Positions 1-7,758 of a DNA stretch of 20,758 nucleotides are shown here, in pieces. The notes beneath the pieces are model-generated. The model was not told the DNA's origin. It saw only the letters and a list, made by a program, of their open reading frames with translations, and made no database searches. The stretch's first letter is position 1. Each line of letters starts with the position of its first letter. Both the position numbers and the translations under genes were made by a program. The DNA is taken from assembly GCA_003164075.1 (NCBI GenBank), contig PLRZ01000452.1, positions 1-20,758 of the forward strand. Reading direction: 5' to 3'. This stretch comes from Bryobacterales bacterium (lineage in GTDB: Bacteria > Acidobacteriota > Terriglobia > Bryobacterales > Bryobacteraceae).

Positions 1-2140
1 ATGGCCCCGCCATCGGCTCGGTCCTAAGTCCGATCCCCATGTAAACCCACTGCACTCTACCGCTTAGGGTCCGTTGCCCCTCATCGATTCCCGGCCGCGC
101 GCGCTTCAACGCCAATCCGAACGCCGATTTTGTAAGCGGTGGCCGGCCCGCATCGGTGCAGTGCTTGTTGAAAGCCGTCATGAGGTCGGCTTTTGCCACC
201 ATCGCAGTCGGCAAATCGACCGTGTTGCAGTCGAGCCACACCGATAGGGGATCGGTTGCGGTCCGGAACTCAGACCAGGCGCGCTTCATCGACTCGCTCT
301 CCGTGAACCCACCACGCTTGCCGATGGCTGCTAAAGCTCCCAGGGCTTTGTTCAGCACGCCGCTCAGTTCGTTGGGAGCGGAAAGCCGTGCGTCCAATTT
401 CTCGCGCGATATCGTGCCCGCTGATCCCTCTTCGAAGGTCCGCATGAACGGAACCACCAACCATCGCCGGAAGAACCCGTGCGTCGGGTCATCACTGTGC
501 GGTGGCTGGTTGGCCGAAAGGACCAGCTTGGCGAATGGCACAAATTCGAAGCTGTCCAGGTACTTGTACTCCGCGTGTAACACGTCCCCGCCGGTGATCG
601 CCTTAAACATCGAGGTGCTGGCCAGGTGCGCGCTGGGCAGATCCGGGCAGATGTTCGCAAGTTTGCCGACGAGCCGGGCGACCGCGAACTTATCCTGTTC
701 CAGCCGGTGGAGGCTCACGGCCGCCGTGTTGTGCCGGCCGACGAACGCGACCAGTGCCCGCAAATAGGTCGACTTCCCATTGGCGCCTTCTCCGGTCAGC
801 AGCACGGCCTTCTGAATCGAGGTGTCCGGCGTCATGAGCCAGGCCGCCACCTCCCAGGCAACGGCCTCGGAATCCCCCGGAAAAACGTCGGCGATGAACT
901 GGTCCCACGCGGGGCACTCCGCCGCGGGGTCGAACGTGACGGGCAGTTGCACCGAGGAAAGAAACTCCGGCGAATGCGCCCGGATCTCGCCGGTGCGCAC
1001 GCTGAGCAACCCATTCCGGAGGTTCACGATGTCCTGGCGCGGAGCATCCCAGAGTGCCGGCGAATCCACGAGGATGTACTCGCAGACCTCCTTGGCTCTC
1101 CGCGAGGTCCATTTCGTCTCAATCCCCCAGCGTTTCATAATCCCCTTGACCCGCTGCTGCACGAACAGTTCGCCAGACGGAATGTAGACGCCATCCTTGA
1201 ACACGTACAGCCGGCCACCGGCATCGCGGGCAAAGGAAGCTTGACTAGTGATCTCGCCAGCCAGTTCAGCAGTATTCGTTTCATCCCCACCAGACCGTGG
1301 CGCAACGCCGGTTTTTGCCGGTGAAGCGTCGCCAGCAGGCTGCCCCGCCGAGGTCTGCCCATTCCGCTTTCCCTGCTCGCGCTGCCACACCCATTCGCAG
1401 ATATCCCGGACTTCCTTTCCCGGCTTCGGCGGCTTGCATCGGCTGATATTCAGCGCCTGGGTAGCCGCATGGATCTCCTCCAGCCGCATACCTCGCGCGC
1501 CAAATTGCGCCGCCACGGAGGTCAGGTAATTGTGCCGGTCGCCCTCAATCACGGGCGCACCACCGGAGATGTCGGCCTTTGTTTTGGAAGCGGGTCCACC
1601 ATTAAGTAGTGCGTATAACCTGTCAACATCGGCCTGGTGATCCTCTATTTCCAGAGGGGCACCGTTTAGTACCTGACCCGTCACGGTGAAGTACCGCGCG
1701 CGGTCATAGATTTCGACATCGCCGTCCCCATACGGGCGCTTCAAGCCAGAGCCGGGCAAGGTGGCCTTTACCCAGATTTTCACGCCTCGGCCAGAAGGCG
1801 AGACCTCCATGTAAGTGTCCGCCAGCTTCTCAACAATCGGCTGCGCCCAGGGTTTCATCCGCCCCTGTTCGAGGCAATCATCCAAGTCGATACCGGCATA
1901 CGGATCAACCTGCGAAAACACGAACCCGACGCCCGCATACCGTTTGGAATTCGCCTGCCACGTGTTCAAAGCCTGCTCGTAACTCGCCCAAGTGATCGGG
2001 TCGGTGGTACTCGCGGCAGTGCCGCCGACGGAGTAGGGTACCTTGGTTTGCTTGCCGTTGCGCTGTTCGTAGCGCCACACGATCCACTGGTTTAGTTCTG
2101 CCAAGCTGTCGGGGACGCGGATTGTCGCCGCCGTTATCAC
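1..2140 (-). CDS. Phage/plasmid primase-helicase, P4 family (3' end outside window)
   Basis: Opens at GTG (2140-2138) and stays open to the left edge, giving 713 residues without a stop, so the C-terminus is missing. The N-terminal third looks like a primase-polymerase of the type found in NrS-1-like and P4-like phage proteins: GIDLDD near residues 83-88, SPSGRGVK near 114-121 and EIYDRARYFTVTG near 143-155. The second half is a superfamily 3 (D5/P4) helicase: Walker A GEGANGKS at 450-457, a Walker-B-like ANICPDL near 495-501, and HGFFRRWLVVPF near 554-565 carrying the presumed arginine finger. It should prime and unwind DNA for replication of the element. The GTG overlaps the TGA of the upstream small gene (GTGA), so translation is probably coupled within a minus-strand operon with the excisionase. 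The family call is firm; whether it still works cannot be seen. Confidence 0.93.
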   Translation of the reverse strand, partial: MITAATIRVPDSLAELNQWIVWRYEQRNGKQTKVPYSVGGTAASTTDPITWASYEQALNTWQANSKRYAGVGFVFSQVDPYAGIDLDDCLEQGRMKPWAQPIVEKLADTYMEVSPSGRGVKIWVKATLPGSGLKRPYGDGDVEIYDRARYFTVTGQVLNGAPLEIEDHQADVDRLYALLNGGPASKTKADISGGAPVIEGDRHNYLTSVAAQFGARGMRLEEIHAATQALNISRCKPPKPGKEVRDICEWVWQREQGKRNGQTSAGQPAGDASPAKTGVAPRSGGDETNTAELAGEITSQASFARDAGGRLYVFKDGVYIPSGELFVQQRVKGIMKRWGIETKWTSRRAKEVCEYILVDSPALWDAPRQDIVNLRNGLLSVRTGEIRAHSPEFLSSVQLPVTFDPAAECPAWDQFIADVFPGDSEAVAWEVAAWLMTPDTSIQKAVLLTGEGANGKSTYLRALVAFVGRHNTAAVSLHRLEQDKFAVARLVGKLANICPDLPSAHLASTSMFKAITGGDVLHAEYKYLDSFEFVPFAKLVLSANQPPHSDDPTHGFFRRWLVVPFMRTFEEGSAGTISREKLDARLSAPNELSGVLNKALGALAAIGKRGGFTESESMKRAWSEFRTATDPLSVWLDCNTVDLPTAMVAKADLMTAFNKHCTDAGRPPLTKSAFGLALKRARPGIDEGQRTLSGRVQWVYMGIGLRTEPMAGP

Positions 2141-2565
2141 GTCAGTTCCTCATAGTGGCGCTCCAGCACCAGTTTGGAAGGCAGGCTGTGCCGGACTTCG
2201 ATATCCACAATGCCATTGCGCACCCGATCGAACTGCTCGAATAGACTTTCGAATTCCCGTTTCAGCGTGAGGGCAGCGTCACTACGATCAGGCTGCCGCT
2301 CAGGCCCTGAGCCCAATTTGATCGTCTGAACGATGCGAGGTTCTGGGTCGTACCAGGGCAACCCGCCGCGAATCGAGAGGCGTTCGATTACGCCAAACCC
2401 CAACGCTTCAACGATCTCCACGGTCCGGCGTTGACTAGGATTCAGAGAGGACTTAGTCAAGCCAGTCTCCCAGTCCAGCCCGATCGCAACATGGACGGGT
2501 GAGTGGCAGGAAGCGCAACCGAGGAATCCATCGGCCCTGCCCTGTCTGAAAACGGTCTGGGGCAA
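2137..2565 (-). CDS. Small conserved element protein, DUF2292/YezD-like core; start uncertain
   Basis: The frame from a TTG at 2565 gives 142 aa ending in the GTGA overlap with the primase. The core around GFGVIERLSIRGGLP followed by RIVQTIKLG resembles the short DUF2292 (YezD-like) pattern; this is a weak resemblance, not an identification. A CASC pair lies near the N-terminus. The coding-like frame continues upstream of 2565 (TQELAARVL) to a TGA at about 2635 but has no ATG or GTG there. A well-placed AAGGGA and ATG at 2632 lie in another frame, and a single-base shift near 2605 would join them. The real gene may therefore start at 2632 and be frameshifted, or use a rare start. It sits between the excisionase and the primase and is probably co-transcribed with both. 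Function unknown. Confidence 0.65.
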   Translation of the reverse strand: MPQTVFRQGRADGFLGCASCHSPVHVAIGLDWETGLTKSSLNPSQRRTVEIVEALGFGVIERLSIRGGLPWYDPEPRIVQTIKLGSGPERQPDRSDAALTLKREFESLFEQFDRVRNGIVDIEVRHSLPSKLVLERHYEELT

Positions 2566-2680
2566 GGGGCCAGCCAGAACGCGAGCCGCGAGTTCCTGGG
2601 TTATGCGGGCGCAAAGTCGTGGTCGATTCCATCAGAATTTCCCTTGGCCTGGCCGCGCCCTCGCGTGGCTGGGCCTCACC

Positions 2681-2896
2681 TTACGCCACCACGCCGGCCG
2701 GTTGCTCGGTGCGGGACCGGATGAACCCGAGCAAGGATTCGCGCGGACACCTCACAGATTTTCCGAAAGTCACGACGGGGATCTCGCGGTTTTGCATAAG
2801 GCGGTAAGCTTTGGCGCGCGAGACGCCGAGCAGCTCGGCGACCTCCTCGCCCCTCAGCAGAATCGGCTCGGTTTCGATGTTTCGTTCCTTCCTCAT
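2681..2896 (-). CDS. Excisionase-type HTH protein (MerR/Xis, HTH_17)
   Basis: A 71-aa protein with the classic excisionase helix-turn-helix: LLRGEEVAELLGVSRAKAYRLM, then the wing IPVVTFGKSVRCPRESLLGFI. Such proteins bind DNA at att sites and direct a tyrosine integrase toward excision. I chose the ATG at 2896 because AGGAGG lies 5-6 bases upstream; an earlier ATG at 2929 (33 more bases) has no such site. It is the first gene of the minus-strand operon leading to the primase and lies divergent from the 2982 gene. The integrase it would have partnered (3883-4290) is a pseudogene, so its recombination role is probably lost, though it could still regulate the intergenic promoters. Confidence 0.85.
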   Translation of the reverse strand: MRKERNIETEPILLRGEEVAELLGVSRAKAYRLMQNREIPVVTFGKSVRCPRESLLGFIRSRTEQPAGVVA

Positions 2897-2915
2897 GTGG
2901 TCCTCCTGGACGCTA

Positions 2916-2944
2916 TTGACTATGAGCATCTTTTACCTTACACT
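2916..2944 (+). promoter_or_regulatory. Sigma70-like promoter for the 2982 gene
   Basis: TTGACT (2916-2921) and TACACT (2939-2944) are separated by exactly 17 bases and lie 37 bases upstream of the ATG at 2982. Both boxes are close to consensus. The site lies in the excisionase leader on the opposite strand, so the two divergent genes may interfere with each other. Confidence 0.6.
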
Positions 2945-2971
2945 ACGTCTATCGGTTATGAACTGCGTTTA

Positions 2972-2991
2972 GGCGTTACACATGGCGTTAC
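2972..2991 (+). repeat. Short direct repeat GGCGTTAC over the 2982 start codon
   Basis: GGCGTTAC occurs at 2972-2979 and again at 2984-2991, with a third partial GCGTT at 2965. The start codon lies between the two full copies. This spacing, about one helical turn, would suit an operator, possibly for the neighbouring excisionase. It may also be chance. Confidence 0.3.
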
Positions 2992-3908
2992 GAAACAAGA
3001 AAAGTGCAACGGATGAATTTGCCCCAGTGGGTCGCTTCCAGTGGGCAGTGGGTCAGTACCAGGTCCGAAAGATGTTCGCGGCGGGGCCTGATCGGCTTTC
3101 ACGCGGGGGAGGTGTCTCGAAACAGAGTGAATCTGTTTTGATCGATCCGGGCGGCCTGAACTACCGAGTCTATACACCCCTTGAAGATCATCGCAACCTG
3201 TTCACGATCTTTGCCGGCGTCAAGACTTCAGATGATGTTCTCCAATTTGCGGAATCTTATGGCCACCTGGGAATCTGCACTGAATTCTTTGTGGCATCTA
3301 CTCTGCGCGGACCTACTCCGTTAAAACGCGGAGAGAGGATAACCGATTGGCAGAATGAGGCGCTTATCATGGCCGCAGTACTCAATTTGTGGAGCCGAAT
3401 CCAGGAGAAGGATCTTCGTTCGGTGATTGTGTGGGAAGGGAACACCACCGTTCGGTACTGCCCTGCCTCAGATGGCGTAACCGGCCCCGCGACAACCGCA
3501 GAGCGGCGCCCACCACCATTCCGCCCTATCGTCGCAGATGCAAGATTCAAGTATCAGAGCTTCTTTCATGGGTGGAAACGCGGGGACTTGGAAGGTCCCG
3601 CGCGGCTCTATCTGGCCGCTGAAATCAATTCGCATCTTCAGCATAACGTCACCCCCCAACTGGTCTTTGACGATTCACACCAGTTCAAGGAATATATCCG
3701 GCCGCTGAATCTCCTGGGGGCGATGTGGTACCAGATGTGCCGCGCGTTCACCGGTGACCAGCCGATCCGGCGATGCGCGGCGCCGGATTGCGGCCGCTGG
3801 ATGGTCTACGAACGCAGCACTAAAACGATGCACGAGGCTTGCGCTGCTCGATTGCGGCAGCGCAGATACCGGGAGGCTCACGATGCACAAGAAACGAAAA
3901 CGCGGTAA
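2982..3908 (+). CDS. Protein with C-terminal treble-clef-like zinc finger, integrase-associated
   Basis: 308 aa from an ATG that follows the 2916-2944 promoter. The first 250 residues match nothing I recognise; they are a mixed soluble alpha/beta sequence without a signal peptide or membrane segment. The C-terminus (about residues 258-295) has RRCAAPDCGRWM, then HEACAARLRQRRYRE. This is the Cys-x4-Cys plus His-x2-Cys and basic R-x-x-YR layout seen in CGNR-like or FCS-like DNA-associated zinc fingers. The stop overlaps the start of the integrase remnant by 26 bases, so the two were once translationally linked. A nucleic-acid-binding regulator or accessory of the element is a reasonable guess but is not shown. 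Confidence 0.75.
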   Translation: MALRNKKSATDEFAPVGRFQWAVGQYQVRKMFAAGPDRLSRGGGVSKQSESVLIDPGGLNYRVYTPLEDHRNLFTIFAGVKTSDDVLQFAESYGHLGICTEFFVASTLRGPTPLKRGERITDWQNEALIMAAVLNLWSRIQEKDLRSVIVWEGNTTVRYCPASDGVTGPATTAERRPPPFRPIVADARFKYQSFFHGWKRGDLEGPARLYLAAEINSHLQHNVTPQLVFDDSHQFKEYIRPLNLLGAMWYQMCRAFTGDQPIRRCAAPDCGRWMVYERSTKTMHEACAARLRQRRYREAHDAQETKTR

Positions 3909-4290
3909 GAGCGAAGGCTCTGTCTACAAACTGCAAGATGGCGCTAAACCAGGCTTGCAAGCTTGACCTCGCGCCGCGGAACGTGGCGGCGCTCGAGGAC
4001 TTTCCGGCCGAAACGGCTGAAATCCAGCCTTACACTCCAGAGCAAGCCCAGCGGTTCCTGGAAGCAGCGAAGGGCCATCGCCTCGGTGCACTCTTCTCCG
4101 CTGCGCTCGCCTTCGGACTTCGGAAGGGGTTCGTGTTCACCTCGGGGATCGGTACGCCAGTTGAGCCCGAGAAAACCCTGAGCGGGCCCTCTCCGAGCTC
4201 GCAGCCGAATTGCCGCGCGTGCGCATCCATGACCTTCGGCACACCGCGGCCACTTTGCTGCCCGCCGCCGCTTGTGCAAGTGGCCTGACA
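3883..4290 (+). pseudogene. Tyrosine recombinase/phage integrase remnant
   Basis: The start is clear: ATG at 3883 after GGGAGG, encoding a basic N-terminus ending KRGKSEGSVYKLQDG, typical of integrase arm-binding domains. The frame then stops at 3966. Homology continues in a second frame (PYTPEQAQRFLEAAKGHRLG, then ALAFGLRKG near the catalytic Arg box). It jumps straight to VFTSGIGTPVEP, so some 70-80 residues of the catalytic domain are missing. A third segment, back in the first frame, carries RVRIHDLRHTAATLL around 4216-4250, the His-x-x-Arg box. The catalytic tyrosine region is not recognisable. With at least two frame changes and an internal deletion the gene is dead. It belonged to the left element together with the excisionase and primase. 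Confidence 0.85.
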
Positions 4291-4443
4291 CGCCCAGAAC
4301 AGAGCGGCCCAAGAATGTCTTTGAGCGCTGTACAAATCCTGCCGAAGTGATTATCATGACTACAGAGGCTCGGTTCGACAGGCCAGCGCAAAGCGCACCC
4401 TCCGAAAGGCACCTCCACTCAAGATCGCTATGAGAGGTGAGGC

Positions 4444-5967
4444 ATGGTTTCGCAGGCAATGGCGCAGCGTATCGAGCATTGGAAGCTCGCTGAACTCACC
4501 CCATATCCCAGAAATCCCAGACGCCATTCGGACGCGCAGATCGCCGCAATTGCTGGTAGCATTGCGGCCTTTGGCTTCAACTCGCCGATCCTGATCGATT
4601 CCAGGGGCAACATCATCGCAGGTCATGGCAGGTACATGGCCGCCCTAAAGCTGGGCCTGGAAACGGTACCGGTGGTCGTGCTGGATCACCTCAGCGAGAC
4701 CGAGAAACGCGCCTACATTGTCGCGGATAACCGGCTGGCCGAACTCTCTTCCTTCGACGATGACCTGCTCCGGGCGGAACTGGCCGAACTGCGGGACACC
4801 GATATCGACCTTGGCGGGTTGGGCTTCAGTCACGACGAGTTGCGGGTGTTGCTGGCCGAGGCGGAAGTTCCTGATGCCGAGGCCGACGTTCAGGAAGAGG
4901 AGATTCCGGAGGCACCCGCGGAGCCGGTCGCGCGAGCTGGCGATATCTGGCTTGTCGGGAGGCACCGCCTGGCCTGCGGAGACTGCCGCGACCGCGACGT
5001 GGTGCATCGCCTCTTCGATGGCACCCGCGCCAACTTGGTGATCACCTCGCCGCCGTACGGAACGCAGCGTGAATACGACCCTCAGAGCGGCTTCACCCCC
5101 GTGCCGCCGGAAGAATACGTTGGCTGGTTCCGGGTGGTCGCCGATAACGTGGCGGCGGTCCTCGCGCCCGACGGCAGTTACTTCCTGAACATCAAACCGC
5201 ATGCCGATGACGGCGAGCGCAATCTTTACGTGATGGACTTGGTCCTGGCCCACAGGCGGCAATGGGGCTGGCGGTTCGTAGATGAATTCTGCTGGCGCAA
5301 GACGGACAACGGCGTGCCGGGCGGATGGGGTAATCGCTTCAAGAACGCGTGGGAGCCGGTCTACCACTTCTGTCGCCAGCCCGATATCAAGTTTCGCCCC
5401 ACGGCCGTAGGCCACGTTTCGGAGGATTGTTTTGACTATTCCCCGAACAATCCGAAATCCACATCCGGCAGCGGCCTGCTTGGGACGGGCGCACGCGGCT
5501 CCGCGGCCGGGAAGCCGGGCACCGAGGACAGCGCCGGACGCTTCACCGGCATCGCGCGGCCCTCGAACGTGATCGAGGTGAAATCCGAATCCAGCCAGGG
5601 CTCACATTCTGCGCCGTTCCCTCGCGCGCTGGTCGAGTTCTTCGTGCTGGCGTTCACCGACTCGAGCGACGTTGTGTTCGACCCATTCACGGGCAGCGGA
5701 AGCAGCATCGCCGCGGCGCACGTGCTCGGGCGCGTGGGTTACGGCTGTGAGATTTCGCCGGCGTATTGCGATGTGGCTCTGCGCCGCATGATGGCGCTCA
5801 CCCAGGAGGCGCCAGTGCTTCAGGAGACGGGCCAGACGTTCGCCGAGGTCGCGGAATCGCGTGGTGTTCCGATGGACCAAGCCGTAAACCCGAAGCAGCA
5901 GGATGCGCGACGTATCCGGCACAACGGCCCGGCTCCGTTCTACGGGAGCCGGAAGAAAGCGAGTTGA
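4444..5967 (+). CDS. ParB-like domain fused to N4/N6 DNA methyltransferase, TSPPY type
   Basis: 507 aa from an ATG preceded by GAGAGGTGAGG. Residues about 12-110 form a ParB-like nuclease fold: LTPYPRNPRRH, IIAGHGRYMAALKLG (60-63 GHGR) and the YIVADNR box near 91-97. A charged linker (about 140-160) joins this to an S-adenosylmethionine-dependent methyltransferase with the catalytic TSPPY at 201-205 and the SAM-binding DPFTGSGS at 413-420. Motif IV before motif I is the beta-class order. It should methylate an exocyclic amino group of A or C in element or host DNA. The next gene starts 3 bases after its stop and has the same architecture. No restriction endonuclease is nearby, so it is best read as an orphan phage-type methyltransferase protecting or marking the element. 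Confidence 0.93.
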   Translation: MVSQAMAQRIEHWKLAELTPYPRNPRRHSDAQIAAIAGSIAAFGFNSPILIDSRGNIIAGHGRYMAALKLGLETVPVVVLDHLSETEKRAYIVADNRLAELSSFDDDLLRAELAELRDTDIDLGGLGFSHDELRVLLAEAEVPDAEADVQEEEIPEAPAEPVARAGDIWLVGRHRLACGDCRDRDVVHRLFDGTRANLVITSPPYGTQREYDPQSGFTPVPPEEYVGWFRVVADNVAAVLAPDGSYFLNIKPHADDGERNLYVMDLVLAHRRQWGWRFVDEFCWRKTDNGVPGGWGNRFKNAWEPVYHFCRQPDIKFRPTAVGHVSEDCFDYSPNNPKSTSGSGLLGTGARGSAAGKPGTEDSAGRFTGIARPSNVIEVKSESSQGSHSAPFPRALVEFFVLAFTDSSDVVFDPFTGSGSSIAAAHVLGRVGYGCEISPAYCDVALRRMMALTQEAPVLQETGQTFAEVAESRGVPMDQAVNPKQQDARRIRHNGPAPFYGSRKKAS

Positions 5968-5970
5968 CGA

Positions 5971-7230
5971 ATGGAAATCAGAATCAACATCCAAGTGGAA
6001 CGATGGCCCGTTAGCCGGCTGATTCCGCGCATCACCAATCCTCGCACGCACACGCCCGAGCAGGTCGCCCAGGTGGCGGCGTCCATGCGGGAATGGGGGT
6101 GGACGAACCCGATACTAGTAGGTGCCGATAACGATGTACTCGCGGGCCATGCCAGGTTGCTTGCTGCCCGCCAACTGGGAATGACCGAAGTGCCAGTCAT
6201 CCAGCTTGGGCACCTTTCGGAAGCACAGCGGCGGGCCCTGGTCATCGCTGACAACCAGCTTGCGATCACCGGCGCGTCCTGGGACGAGGAAACCTTGCGG
6301 CTGGAGTTGGCGGCCCTCAGCGAGCAGAGCTTTGACCTCAGCTTGGTGGGGTTCGATGACGCGGAACTGGCCCGGCTGCTGGCCGAGCAGGACACCACCG
6401 AAGGGCTTACCGACGAGGACGCCGTCCCGGAGCTTCCGGTAACGCCGGTGTGCGCCACTGGGGAACTGTGGAATTTGGGCAGCCACAAACTCCTGGTGGG
6501 CGATTCAACAGATGGAGCCCAGGTTGCCAGACTGATGGCCGGCGAAGCGGCGGATCTGCTCTTCATCGACACGCCCTACAACGTGGCCTACGAGGGGTAC
6601 ACCGAAGAGCATCTGACGATGAAGGGCGATAACATGTCCGATGCGGATTTCACGAAGTTTCTGGAAGCCGCGTTTCGCTCCTGCCGTGCGGTGGCGAAGG
6701 CGGGCGCCTCGCTGTACGTTTGCCATTCGTCCTCGCGGCAGCGACAATTCCAGAACGCGCTCGAGGCCGCCGGCTTCGAGATCCGCTGCCAGATCATTTG
6801 GGCCAAAAACACGTTCGCCTGGGGCTTCGGACGATACAAATTTCAGCACGAACCGCTGTTCTATTGCCACGTGGCCGGCCAGAAAGATCCCTGGTACGGC
6901 GACAAATCGCAATCGACGTTGTGGGAAGAAAACAAGCCTGCTGCGAACCGGATCCATCCGACCGCGAAACCGGTCGAATTGGTTGAACGCGCGCTGCGCA
7001 ACAGCAGCAAGGCGGGCGACATCGTGGCCGACCTGTTCGGCGGGTCCGGCAGCACCCTGATCGCGTGCGAGCGCCAGAATCGCGCATCGCGGTTGATGGA
7101 AATCGATCCCCGGTACGCCGACTGCATCATCCAGCGATTCCAGGAATACTCGGGCAGGACCGCCACGCTCGATGGCAATGGGCGGACGTTCGCAGAGATC
7201 GCCCTGGAACGTAAGCAGGAGCCGGCATGA
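5971..7230 (+). CDS. ParB-like domain fused to DNA methyltransferase, DTPY variant
   Basis: 419 aa, starting 3 bases after the previous methyltransferase gene. It has the same plan: a ParB-like part (about 10-110, with VLAGHARLLAARQLG and VIADNQ), a short acidic linker, then a methyltransferase. The catalytic motif reads DTPY (200-203) where the family norm is DPPY. The SAM site DLFGGSGS is at 354-361 and HPTAKPVELV near 339 is typical of beta-class adenine methyltransferases. The Pro to Thr change may alter activity, but the outer Asp and Tyr remain. The protein diverges strongly from its neighbour, so this is an old paralogue pair rather than a recent duplication. The stop is followed directly by a small ORF in the same frame. 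Confidence 0.92.
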   Translation: MEIRINIQVERWPVSRLIPRITNPRTHTPEQVAQVAASMREWGWTNPILVGADNDVLAGHARLLAARQLGMTEVPVIQLGHLSEAQRRALVIADNQLAITGASWDEETLRLELAALSEQSFDLSLVGFDDAELARLLAEQDTTEGLTDEDAVPELPVTPVCATGELWNLGSHKLLVGDSTDGAQVARLMAGEAADLLFIDTPYNVAYEGYTEEHLTMKGDNMSDADFTKFLEAAFRSCRAVAKAGASLYVCHSSSRQRQFQNALEAAGFEIRCQIIWAKNTFAWGFGRYKFQHEPLFYCHVAGQKDPWYGDKSQSTLWEENKPAANRIHPTAKPVELVERALRNSSKAGDIVADLFGGSGSTLIACERQNRASRLMEIDPRYADCIIQRFQEYSGRTATLDGNGRTFAEIALERKQEPA

Positions 7231-7233
7231 ATC

Positions 7234-7383
7234 GTGCGCTGCCGCCAGGAGATCGCGGCCATCAAATCGCAGCTTCTGGCCGGCCACCCGGACATCGAGG
7301 GGCTGTGCCTGGGGCTCAGGGACTGGTCTTGGGAGTTGCGGCGGCTGCAGGCGGCGCAGCAACGGCACCCGCCTTTCAAGTAA
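7234..7383 (+). CDS. Small phage-type protein (49 aa)
   Basis: It starts at GTG 7234, four bases after the methyltransferase stop and in the same frame. The sequence (EIAAIKSQLLAGHPDIEGL, then LRDWSWELRRLQ) is amphipathic and alpha-helical with balanced charges, unlike the Gly/Ala/Arg-rich translations of the two other frames. An ATG at 7227 overlapping the upstream stop would read one of those poorer frames, so I prefer the GTG. Small helical proteins like this are common in phage-derived gene strings of acidobacteria. Function unknown. Confidence 0.5.
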   Translation: MRCRQEIAAIKSQLLAGHPDIEGLCLGLRDWSWELRRLQAAQQRHPPFK

Positions 7384-7397
7384 TCAAGCATGGGGGC

Positions 7398-7418
7398 TTC
7401 GCGCGTTTTTCGCGCGAA
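7398..7418 (+). other. Strong RNA hairpin between small genes
   Basis: TTCGCGCG (7398-7405) pairs perfectly with CGCGCGAA (7411-7418) around a TTTTT loop. GGGGC just before and GCCCC further downstream could add an outer stem. No U-tract follows, so it is not a textbook terminator. It may attenuate or stabilise the transcript running from the methyltransferases into the downstream small genes. Confidence 0.5.
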
Positions 7419-7462
7419 ACACCATGCGCCCCGTCAGGGTCCCGCAAAGGATGCGAACGCCC

Positions 7463-7699
7463 ATGTTTCTGATCGACAGCCACGGAAAGCGACCGGTCTG
7501 TGTCGCCTGCCACCGGCTCGGGCCATATCAGCAGGACGAGGCAGGCGTGTTCATCTGCAACGCGTGCGGGCGGGCCGCCGACGCTCATCTTCAGGAGTTG
7601 GCCGAGAGTGTCCCGGAGTTACGGGATCATCGGCTGAAACGCTGGCGAAACGGATGCGACTGCGAACGATGTCGGCGGCGCGGGGACCGGGCAGTATAG
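7463..7699 (+). CDS. Small Cys-rich, probable zinc-binding protein
   Basis: 78 aa with cysteine pairs in order: VCVACH, then ICNACG, and a C-terminal CDCERCRRRG. Two CxxC knuckles spaced about 20 residues apart form a plausible zinc ribbon; the basic Cys-rich tail may bind a second metal or nucleic acid. An in-frame ATG at 7451 would add four residues, but AAAGG abuts it directly; for 7463 the spacing is about 12 bases, so neither start is ideal. It lies between the methyltransferase operon and the replication-type HTH gene, all on the same strand. The exact role is unknown. Confidence 0.6.
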   Translation: MFLIDSHGKRPVCVACHRLGPYQQDEAGVFICNACGRAADAHLQELAESVPELRDHRLKRWRNGCDCERCRRRGDRAV

Positions 7700-7713
7700 G
7701 GAGTTTCTAATAC

Positions 7714-7758
7714 GTGTACGGAAAATCCGAACAGGAAGTGTACGGAAAATCCGAACAG
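7714..7758 (+). repeat. Two 21-bp perfect direct repeats, period 24, at the 5' end of the HTH gene
   Basis: The 21 bases at 7714-7734 recur exactly at 7738-7758, giving the peptide VYGKSEQ twice in the N-terminus. Each copy begins with GTGTACGG and ends TCCGAACAG. The spacing of 24 bases keeps the reading frame. It may be simple coding duplication, or an iteron-like or autoregulatory site placed over the start of a replication-type winged-helix gene. Confidence 0.75.

Noticed and set aside
156..1324. Plus-strand open frames (203 and 232 codons) across the left end
   Set aside because: They are antisense to the primase-helicase, whose motifs are clear; their translations are Arg/Ser/Gly-rich with no motif.
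1441..1460. GCTGATATTCAGC palindrome resembling the repeated site
   Set aside because: Inside the primase coding region, lacks the CGATATT core and the spaced arms.
4645..5415. Minus-strand open frame of 256 codons
   Set aside because: It lies opposite the first methyltransferase and reads as a GC-rich shadow.
6505..7368. Minus-strand open frame of 287 codons
   Set aside because: Antisense to the second methyltransferase, which has full catalytic motifs.
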